This document shows positions 7,965-13,474 of a stretch of 13,474 bases of DNA, in pieces; position 1 is the stretch's first letter, and each line of letters opens with the position of its first letter. The notes under the pieces were generated by a model that was not told where the DNA came from, did not search any database, and saw only the letters and a program-made list of their open reading frames with translations. Source of the DNA: Nitrospina sp. (GTDB taxonomy: Bacteria; Nitrospinota; Nitrospinia; Nitrospinales; VA-1); contig JABGTQ010000147.1 of NCBI GenBank assembly GCA_018647025.1, forward strand, positions 1 through 13,474, in the 5' to 3' direction. Position numbers and translations under genes: made by a program.

Positions 7965-10179
7965 CGAATTTTTTCCCAATTTTTATTCTTTCATGGAGAG
8001 AACTAGAATATCCCCATAGCTGGAAACTATTTATTTCTGTTGAAATATTTGCCATAGGAACTTCAATAGACCACGGAACTTCTAAAAATCCAGCTTTAAT
8101 ACTGCTTAAAGTATCAGAAACGGAAACGGCTAAAATAGTCTCTTGATTAGCGGGAGTAATATAAACGCCATCAATTGCGTAAATATTTTTCAAAGTCAAT
8201 ACACCATTTAAATCAATAAAGCCTCTATAATTATCAAATATAGGAGTCTCAATACTTCTTGTTATATCTAAGGTAGAAACCCGGGTTTCTGTTATTCCCC
8301 CTGGGAACCATTTCCAAAACCAGTGACTTCCAATCAATTTGTAAGGCCTGTAGTTCTGGTAAATAAATTGATAAATTTCGGGCTGCGTATTTGTTGTGTA
8401 AAAAGATTTATTGCCATTATAATTAGAAAATAAAATAATTTCCGGTTGTTTTTCGCGCAAAGCGTCAACAACTTCGTAAGGGGCTGACTTACCTATAGTA
8501 TGAAACGTTAAATGATGTCTTGAACAACTGGGTTTTTTGAAATAATAGTACCAGATTCCCTCAGACGTTAAAGTATAAAAACACTCCATATCTTGAATTT
8601 CAGGGCGCATCTTTTCGACCGCCTCAAGATAGTTGTACTGTTTAGGCTTTCCCTGCTTAGCTAGCAGCTCGTCGTCAGTTGTTGATATATATTTCCAGTA
8701 AGGCTTGATGTGTCGGAAAGCATCCCTAGGGTGAGTATTGATAAAAAGAAAAAAAACAAGGACAAGAACCCATGTTTTTTTATGGATTGTATAGGATTGA
8801 ACTATAAGACGCCTGAATTCTTTTAGTTTGTCAAGCCAGCCTCCAATCAGAACGAATAATAAAAACAAACTCCAAGGGGCTATTGTTCTAAAATGTAATT
8901 TGTCACTGTTATCCATAGCTATTTTTGAAGTCATGAGACTCAACGCTAAAAGAAATATCACGTGAATATTTCTATGAATGAAGTCTTTAAAGTTTTTAGA
9001 TGATCTAAAGTTAATACTAAGTTGGGTTCCACAAAGAATCAAAATACCTATCACAACTTGAATAATCCAAAGATAATGTTCACTAGCATCACTAACAAAA
9101 GGTTTGGAAAATGAAGGGGGATAGAATTTAACCCAGTATAAAAACATCTTTCCTAGCGCCAACAACTGCCACCAACCCAATATCAAATACAAAATAGCGC
9201 CTGAAGAAATAACTCCCAGTGAGGAACCAAGTAAAAAAAACTTTTTTCGTTCATGAAATATAAACAAAAATGCGGTAAGGACAAAAACAGCACTGAATAG
9301 TAGTCCATACTTAACGGAATACAAAAGTCCCAATGGTATTGACAGGCCTATAATAAAAGATGTAGTAAAAAAAAATTGAGAAGATTCCGTACAGGTGAGT
9401 TTTCTTAAAAAATGAAGAACAAAGCCCAGCTGTAAAACCATAAAACCTTGTTGATAATCCAATGCGAGGAATGATGAATTAGTAGCAACGAACACTATGC
9501 TAAATAGAATAAATTTTACTTTAAAAAAAAAATTATTTTCTTTTTCGGTTGTAAAATGAACTATTTCCCAAATCACCCAAATTGATCCAAGCCAAGAGAG
9601 AAGGCGTTCCAAGGTGTGTAAAATTCTGTACCCCATCACTGCATGATTTTCTGGGGCAATCAAATAGGCTATATAAGGGCTCAAAACCTCGAGAAAATAA
9701 CCGTGTTCGATAAATAGTCCACTTAGAGGCACATCATTATTTAGGTAAGAATAAAGGAAACCTATCTTTTCACCCTCATGGTAAGGATCAAACGGACCCC
9801 CAAACGAACTTTTAGTTTCTATCAGATTACGAAAAAATGCCCCTTCCATCAGATTGAAAATCCAAAACAATACTAGCGTGACAATAAGAACCTTTTCAGG
9901 GTTTTCAATTACAGCATAAAAAGCTTTTTTAACTAGTCCCGCAATTCTATCGAAAAAATTGTTAATTATTTTGAAGTCTGCACGGTAAAGAAAAACCGCA
10001 GAAATGGCTGGAATGATAAATAAAATGAAGAACTGGAGGTAATTCAACCTTGAGTATTCGTATACATACTGTACCCCATAAAGTCGAGATGATGGGTTGG
10101 TATATAAAACTAAAATTTTTGCTATTAAAGAAAAAAACACTAACCCTAACAAGAAAGTCATTACACGCTTGGCAACCAT
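7933..10179 (-). CDS. polytopic membrane protein, GT-C glycosyltransferase-like
   Basis: A 748-residue inner-membrane protein. Roughly 11-13 hydrophobic segments lie between residues 7 and 482 (for example 7-26, 46-65, 96-115, 288-308, 316-336, 368-386, 402-420, 433-448, 468-482). A soluble C-terminal region of about 260 residues follows, probably periplasmic. Just after the third segment comes FDPYHEGEKIGFL (130-142), resembling the acidic motif in the first large external loop of GT-C enzymes that use polyprenyl-phosphate sugars. The start is well supported: AGAGG at 10190-10186, six bases before the ATG, the clearest ribosome-binding site in the window. It is divergent from a polyprenyl-phosphate-sugar-synthase-like GT2, its likely partner (inference). 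The C-terminal part has no motif I recognise. It could also be a polymerase-like or unknown membrane protein. Confidence 0.82.
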   Translation of the reverse strand: MVAKRVMTFLLGLVFFSLIAKILVLYTNPSSRLYGVQYVYEYSRLNYLQFFILFIIPAISAVFLYRADFKIINNFFDRIAGLVKKAFYAVIENPEKVLIVTLVLFWIFNLMEGAFFRNLIETKSSFGGPFDPYHEGEKIGFLYSYLNNDVPLSGLFIEHGYFLEVLSPYIAYLIAPENHAVMGYRILHTLERLLSWLGSIWVIWEIVHFTTEKENNFFFKVKFILFSIVFVATNSSFLALDYQQGFMVLQLGFVLHFLRKLTCTESSQFFFTTSFIIGLSIPLGLLYSVKYGLLFSAVFVLTAFLFIFHERKKFFLLGSSLGVISSGAILYLILGWWQLLALGKMFLYWVKFYPPSFSKPFVSDASEHYLWIIQVVIGILILCGTQLSINFRSSKNFKDFIHRNIHVIFLLALSLMTSKIAMDNSDKLHFRTIAPWSLFLLFVLIGGWLDKLKEFRRLIVQSYTIHKKTWVLVLVFFLFINTHPRDAFRHIKPYWKYISTTDDELLAKQGKPKQYNYLEAVEKMRPEIQDMECFYTLTSEGIWYYYFKKPSCSRHHLTFHTIGKSAPYEVVDALREKQPEIILFSNYNGNKSFYTTNTQPEIYQFIYQNYRPYKLIGSHWFWKWFPGGITETRVSTLDITRSIETPIFDNYRGFIDLNGVLTLKNIYAIDGVYITPANQETILAVSVSDTLSSIKAGFLEVPWSIEVPMANISTEINSFQLWGYSSSLHERIKIGKKFVIDHSKIDMF

Positions 10180-10185
10180 TCATTA

Positions 10186-10190
10186 CCTCT
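10186..10190 (-). promoter_or_regulatory. Shine-Dalgarno of the membrane-protein gene
   Basis: AGAGG on the minus strand, six bases before the ATG at 10179-10177. It fixes the start over a nearby out-of-frame ATG. It is unusual here because most genes in the window lack such a site. Confidence 0.7.
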
Positions 10191-10204
10191 TTTTTATTTA
10201 AATG

Positions 10205-10221
10205 TTTTTCGAATCGAAAAA
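10205..10221. repeat. 17-bp palindrome near the membrane-gene promoter
   Basis: TTTTTCGA-A-TCGAAAAA is a perfect inverted repeat with 8-bp arms and a one-base centre. On the minus strand it lies immediately downstream of the candidate -10 element, about where transcription would begin, and 26 bp before the ATG. That is a typical repressor-operator position. Operator function is inferred. Confidence 0.4.
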
Positions 10222-10251
10222 TAATACTAGGCTCACAAAAAAAACTGCCAA
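10221..10251 (-). promoter_or_regulatory. candidate promoter for the membrane-protein gene
   Basis: Reading the minus strand, TTGGCA (10251-10246) matches the -35 consensus at 5/6. Two -10 options follow: TAGTAT (10229-10224, spacing 16) and TATTAT (10226-10221, spacing 19). The leader would be about 35 bases. The spacing of the better -10 is long, so confidence is limited. Confidence 0.35.
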
Positions 10252-10603
10252 GATTACTGATAATATTTTTTGTGTTAAAAACTGCTATATAAGTATATAG
10301 GATTTTTCTCAGACAACATTTATCTAGCGAAACCCGGGCGGCAATCCAGCAAGATTTTAACATCAAATTTACCGAAAATTAAAGTAGAGTTTAAGCTGCC
10401 CCACAGCAATTTCTTGCTCAAAGAAAAGTACTTTATCTACCTAAGAATGTTCACAAACCAGATCATATAACGGTCTCTCCTCCAGGACTAAGGGGGGTAA
10501 ATGTTATTTTTCTGTTTAAACATACATAAATTTAAGGTAATATTAGTCCTTTTTTCAAACAAATCGATTTAATTTTTCCTCGGACACCTTTTAAAGTTAA
10601 TTC

Positions 10604-11365
10604 ATGCCCAAACAAAACTCTAAAGTAGTTATCTTTATTCCTGCTTACAATACGGCTAAGATTTTACCTAAAACATTTCACGATCTACCTAAAGAGGGGA
10701 TCATGGAAATTATTATGGTTGATGATGGTAGCAGCGACAATACGGTTCAGGTTGCAGAAGACTTAGGAATTAAAGTAGTTAGGCATCAAAAAAATCGTGG
10801 CTATGGTGGTGCTCAGAAAACAGGTTACAAAGCTGCCCTAGAATATGGGGCAGATATCGTTGTTATGGTTCATTCCGATTATCAATATGACCCGAAAATG
10901 ACATTGGAAGCTATTGAGCTCATTTCGTCTGGAAAAGCTGAGGCTGTTACTGGTACTCGATTTACCCCTGGGTATAATGCTATGGAAGATGGGATGCCGA
11001 TCTGGAAATATTACCCAAATCGTTTTTTAACCAAGTTAGAAAATCTGGCGCTGGGTACCAATATTTCTGATTTTCATAACGGTTTTAGAGCTTACTCTAG
11101 TAAAGTTTTGAGAGCGGTTCCTTTTGAGAATTTCAGCGAAACATTTGCTTTTGATTCTGACATTTTAGTCCAAATTGCCTTACGTAAATTTACAGTAGCC
11201 GAGATTTTCCGTAGCGCTCGTTACCTGCAAGAAAACTCACAGATGTCTTTTAAAAAAGGAATTGAATATGGTTTAAGTATTCTCTACCTAATTGCTCAGT
11301 TTAAGCTTCATCAATGGAGAATTTGGCCCAATCAAATTTTTGAAACCACGCACACAAGAAATTGA
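10604..11365 (+). CDS. GT2 glycosyltransferase, polyprenyl-phosphate sugar synthase-like
   Basis: This 253-residue protein resembles dolichol/polyprenyl-phosphate mannose or glucose synthases, which transfer a hexose from a nucleotide sugar to polyprenyl phosphate at the cytoplasmic membrane face. It shows IPAYNTAKILPKT (12-24), MVDDGSSDNT (38-47), KNRGYGGAQKTGYKAALEYG (63-82), VVMVHSDYQYDP (86-97, the metal-site region), and SDFHNGFRAYS (155-165) followed by F-x-FDSDILVQ. One short hydrophobic stretch (223-232) may touch the membrane. The ATG lacks a clear Shine-Dalgarno. The last two codons and the stop come from the inserted radical SAM relic, so the native C-terminus has been altered by a few residues. 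It is divergent from the GT-C-like gene, which may use its product. Confidence 0.88.
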   Translation: MPKQNSKVVIFIPAYNTAKILPKTFHDLPKEGIMEIIMVDDGSSDNTVQVAEDLGIKVVRHQKNRGYGGAQKTGYKAALEYGADIVVMVHSDYQYDPKMTLEAIELISSGKAEAVTGTRFTPGYNAMEDGMPIWKYYPNRFLTKLENLALGTNISDFHNGFRAYSSKVLRAVPFENFSETFAFDSDILVQIALRKFTVAEIFRSARYLQENSQMSFKKGIEYGLSILYLIAQFKLHQWRIWPNQIFETTHTRN

Positions 11366-11548
11366 CGTTGATATAACTTTCAGCATTATGCGAACCAATC
11401 TCAAAGATGATATTATTAAGAAGGTCGAAGACAACATCAAAAATGATGCGGAATGGATCCCGGAAAATCCGGACTTCAATCCCTATGATTTGGGGAAAAA
11501 ACGAAAAAATTCCAATAGGTTTTGTAAGAAACGATGGATGGAAACATT
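11358..11548 (+). pseudogene. internal fragment of a second radical SAM/SPASM gene
   Basis: This 191-bp block is a close relative of 7048-7241 within the radical SAM/SPASM gene. Its frame reads EIDVDITFSIMRTNLKDDI, then WIPENPDFNPYDL and FCKKRWMET, against EIGVDITFSIMRTNLKDDI, WIPENADFNPYDL and FCKRPWMET in the intact gene. In the first 45 codons I count 18 base differences affecting 14 codons; nine of those changes are synonymous. One codon is missing further on. The fragment has neither the radical SAM cysteines nor the final SPASM cysteines, so it is a relic. It starts inside the 3' end of the GT2 gene and ends 38 bases before the next gene. The mostly synonymous divergence points to descent from a once-functional paralogue rather than a fresh copy. 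Confidence 0.88.
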
Positions 11549-11586
11549 AAGCAGCTCCGATTTCTCAATTTTTTATTACTCAACTA

Positions 11587-13116
11587 ATGACTATGAAAGT
11601 TTCTTTAATAAGGATTCCAACAATTATTGATGTCTCGGCATCAACTGCAGCTGTCTGCCCTCCAATCGGCCTAGCTTATTTGAAAAAAATTGTGAGCAAC
11701 TTCACAAATGAAATTCAAGTTATAGATTCAGTTGGCAATTTCCCAAAAATCCGGACTGTTCATGATGGGGAGTTTCCCATTACACTATTGGGACAAACAA
11801 AGGAAAAAATTGCTAGCTTACTATCTAAAGATACAGAAATTATACTGGTGACTTGCATGTTTTCCCAAGACTGGGATTACGCTAAAAAGATTTTGAAGGA
11901 AATAAGATTAAAGTGTCCTAAATCAATAATTATTGCAGGTGGAGAACATATTACGGGTTTGCCAAAATACAGTATGGAGTCCGCTCAAGAAATTGATATT
12001 TGTGTCCTTGGTGAAGGAGAGATAACCCTTCAAAACATACTTCAAAACATACAAAAAAATGGCTCTATTGACAAAAACCTACCAGGAATTTGTGTGCGAG
12101 ATAAGGATGGGGAAATTATCCAAAATATAACGCAATCTAGAATTAAGGATTTAGCTGACTCTGCCTGGCCTGACTGGGAAGGGTTCCCTCTTGAAAATTA
12201 CTTTAGTGAGGGGCATGGATTTGGAGTGAGCTATGGCGGACGCACTATGCCCATTCTTGCATCGAGAGGATGTCCCTATGAATGCACATTCTGCTCAAAT
12301 CCGCTAATGTGGACAACTTTATGGAACGTGAGAGACCCTGAAGATGTTTATAACGAGATGAAACTATATGTAGAAAAATACCAAATCACAAATTTTGATT
12401 TTTATGATTTAACTGCAATTGTTAAAAAAAAATGGATCGTAGATTTTTGCAACCTCTTAATAAAAAATAACTTAAATGTTATTTGGCAGCTTCCCAGCGG
12501 AACGCGTAGTGAAGCTATTGATGGGGAAGTCGCTCCTCTTTTAAAACAAGCTGGATGCCGAAACCTATCTTATGCCCCAGAATCTGGTTCACCAGAGATT
12601 TTAAAACTTGTTAAAAAAAAGATGAGCACAAAAAAAATGCTTGATTCTATGAAAAGTTGCGTAGCAGAGGGATTGAGTATAAAGGTCAATATCATGTGTG
12701 GTTTCCCAAAAGAAACTCGGAAACACCTTATTGAAAGTATAGGGTTTATTATTCAAACTGCTTGGGCAGGATGCCATGACATGGCAATCAATCAATTTTC
12801 CCCCTACCCTGGGACTGAATTATTTGAGGATCTGCTAAAAGCTAATAAAATTAAGCTTGATGAAAATTATTTTAAAGGGCTCTCCTATTATAGCAGCATG
12901 TCGAATGCCCAATCTTATAGCGACCATCTGTCCAACCGTGATATATTGATATACAAAACATTTGGATCAGCCTTATTTTATTCTATAACTTTGATCCGAC
13001 GGCCTTGGCGTTTGTTTCAACTTATTAGAAATGTTTACACGCAAAATGAAACAGATCGACTTGAAAAACAATTAATTTCGTATTTGGGAAGGTTGGGGTA
13101 TCGTTATAAAAATTAG
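11587..13116 (+). CDS. B12-binding-type radical SAM protein
   Basis: A 509-residue class B-like radical SAM enzyme. Residues about 1-180 form the cobalamin-binding-type Rossmann domain: MKVSLIRIP, PPIGLAYLKK (25-34), IIIAGGEH (114-121) and VLGEGE (140-145). The usual DxHxxG histidine is not visible (IDSVGNFP at 46-53). The radical SAM domain has C229-x3-C233-x2-C236 in ASRGCPYECTFCSNP, then YAPESGSPEILKL (329-341), IMCGFPKET (369-377) and NQFSPYPGTELF (402-413). A basic C-terminal tail of about 60 residues follows (RRPWRLFQLIRN). Family members methylate or rearrange unactivated carbons in lipids, antibiotics and pigments; the substrate here is unknown. The start could be Met1 (11587) or Met3 (11593), which fits the family better; neither has a Shine-Dalgarno. 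It lies downstream of the GT2 gene and the relic. Confidence 0.9.
   Translation: MTMKVSLIRIPTIIDVSASTAAVCPPIGLAYLKKIVSNFTNEIQVIDSVGNFPKIRTVHDGEFPITLLGQTKEKIASLLSKDTEIILVTCMFSQDWDYAKKILKEIRLKCPKSIIIAGGEHITGLPKYSMESAQEIDICVLGEGEITLQNILQNIQKNGSIDKNLPGICVRDKDGEIIQNITQSRIKDLADSAWPDWEGFPLENYFSEGHGFGVSYGGRTMPILASRGCPYECTFCSNPLMWTTLWNVRDPEDVYNEMKLYVEKYQITNFDFYDLTAIVKKKWIVDFCNLLIKNNLNVIWQLPSGTRSEAIDGEVAPLLKQAGCRNLSYAPESGSPEILKLVKKKMSTKKMLDSMKSCVAEGLSIKVNIMCGFPKETRKHLIESIGFIIQTAWAGCHDMAINQFSPYPGTELFEDLLKANKIKLDENYFKGLSYYSSMSNAQSYSDHLSNRDILIYKTFGSALFYSITLIRRPWRLFQLIRNVYTQNETDRLEKQLISYLGRLGYRYKN
12028..12051 (+). repeat. 12-bp tandem duplication inside the B12 radical SAM gene
   Basis: CTTCAAAACATA occurs twice in direct succession, in frame, giving LQNI twice (residues 148-155) just after the LGEGE motif. 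The frame is kept, so it is probably a harmless slippage duplication in a helix. Confidence 0.85.
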
Positions 13117-13126
13117 TTTTAGAATT

Positions 13127-13150
13127 TTGCCTTCTTGCAATTATTTTTTT
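13127..13150 (+). terminator. weak intrinsic terminator candidate
   Basis: TTGC (13127-13130) and GCAA (13137-13140) form a short stem around CTTCTT, followed by TTATTTTTTT. It starts 11 bases after the stop of the B12 radical SAM gene. The stem is only 4 bp, extendable with a bulge, so this is tentative. Confidence 0.3.
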
Positions 13151-13172
13151 ATACTAAATTAAAAATTTATAA

Positions 13173-13298
13173 TCATGCGGGACAGCGTATTTCAAGATGA
13201 TTACCATCTGGATCTTTAAAGTGAACTGATTCTCCATGCAAATAGAAACACTGGTCTGTTGACAGCGTCGCACAATGTGTGACCAGAAAACACGTAAA
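13173..13298 (-). pseudogene. C-terminal remnant of a VOC/glyoxalase-like protein
   Basis: The last 41 codons of an open frame on the minus strand read CFYLHGESVHFKDPDGNHLE, then IRCPA and a stop. The xxFxDPDGNxLE pattern is the C-terminal metal-site strand of vicinal-oxygen-chelate proteins (glyoxalase I, fosfomycin and bleomycin resistance, dioxygenases); the glutamate is the usual metal ligand. The frame closes upstream at a TGA (13301-13299), there is no start codon, and a normal member has about 110-150 residues, so this is a fragment. I see no recognisable N-terminal half upstream. It is unrelated to glycan synthesis and marks the edge of the cluster. Confidence 0.72.
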
Positions 13299-13474
13299 TC
13301 ATTGAAATATAATAGTAAAGTTGATCATTCTTTGAATAAAGCTTCCCTCTAAAAACTTACACAAAAGTTACACATTGCTATTATTGGCTACCTAACTCAT
13401 TACTTTTAAATAGTTAAAAATCTACGTTACTTCTGAATGGGAGTAGTTTTTCTTTTGCAAGTATCTATTAACAT
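13299..13474. other. non-coding right end
   Basis: This stretch is AT-rich. I see no ORF with family motifs, RNA gene, repeat or convincing promoter on either strand up to the window edge. It may contain unrecognisable remains of the upstream half of the VOC gene. Confidence 0.5.

Larger units (their letters stand above)
10180..10603. other. 424-bp divergent intergenic region
   Basis: This gap separates the membrane-protein gene from the GT2 gene. On the minus strand it holds a ribosome-binding site, a palindrome and a candidate promoter, listed separately. The middle (10320-10440) has short open frames on the minus strand that I do not recognise. A C-rich/G-rich pair near 10476-10497 could fold weakly using G-T pairs. 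I see no convincing promoter or Shine-Dalgarno for the plus-strand gene and no RNA gene. Confidence 0.6.

Noticed and set aside
9962..10366. 134-codon minus-strand ORF overlapping the start of the membrane protein gene
   Set aside because: It is out of frame with the well-supported membrane gene, has no family motif and no ribosome-binding site, and reads through the promoter and palindrome.
10320..10440. Roughly 39-codon minus-strand open frame in the divergent region (KILLDCRPGFAR end)
   Set aside because: No start codon with a ribosome-binding site and no recognised motif; too short to separate from chance.
10476..10497. CTCCTCC / GGGGGG pair as a terminator or RNA switch
   Set aside because: Pairing needs two G-T wobbles, the stem is short, and it follows no gene in the same direction.
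11292..11630. 112-codon plus-strand ORF between the GT2 and B12 radical SAM genes
   Set aside because: It starts with TTG inside the GT2 gene, and only its middle (11358-11548) is real former coding sequence, from a radical SAM relic. Both ends are out-of-frame overlaps with true genes.

Overview
The window is an AT-rich stretch (by eye about one third G+C) from a Gram-negative bacterium. It lies inside a lipopolysaccharide or cell-surface glycan biosynthesis region. The Gram-negative call rests on an ADP-heptose 6-epimerase (HldD type), two heptosyltransferase-family (GT9) domains and a WaaE-like GT2 domain, all typical of heptose-containing LPS cores. I cannot name the phylum from sequence alone. 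Only two of nine protein starts have a recognisable Shine-Dalgarno match.

Layout. (1) 1-4097, minus strand: four co-directional genes, in transcription order GT4 glycosyltransferase (3018-4097), hldD (1927-2895), GT9 heptosyltransferase-like (940-1839) and a second GT4 running off the left edge (1-820). (2) 4098-4338: a divergent control region with two back-to-back perfect palindromes and a candidate promoter. (3) 4339-7446, plus strand: a 601-residue WaaE-like GT2/GT9 fusion whose GT2 half has lost its DxD aspartates, a possible small membrane ORF, and a radical SAM/SPASM protein. (4) 7476-7964: a wrecked TylF/MycF-type O-methyltransferase gene. It is split over three reading frames and its tail overlaps the convergent gene. 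(5) 7933-10179, minus: a large multi-spanning membrane protein resembling GT-C glycosyltransferases. (6) 10180-10603: a second divergent control region. (7) 10604-13116, plus: a polyprenyl-phosphate-sugar-synthase-like GT2, a 191-bp relic of a second copy of the radical SAM/SPASM gene, and a B12-binding-type radical SAM protein. (8) 13117-13474: mostly non-coding, with the last ~40 codons of a VOC/glyoxalase-like gene on the minus strand.

How the genes could work together (inference). HldD supplies ADP-L-glycero-D-manno-heptose. The GT9 and GT4 enzymes add heptose and other sugars to the core on the cytoplasmic face. The GT2 at 10604 could charge polyprenyl phosphate with a sugar, and the divergent GT-C-like membrane protein could transfer it on the periplasmic face. 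The radical SAM enzymes and the former methyltransferase would be tailoring enzymes. Three gene relics (methyltransferase, radical SAM fragment, VOC tail) and a partly dead fusion protein show that this locus has been rearranged and partly eroded. I see no tRNA, rRNA, CRISPR array, transposase or intact mobile element, and no clearly new defence-type system.
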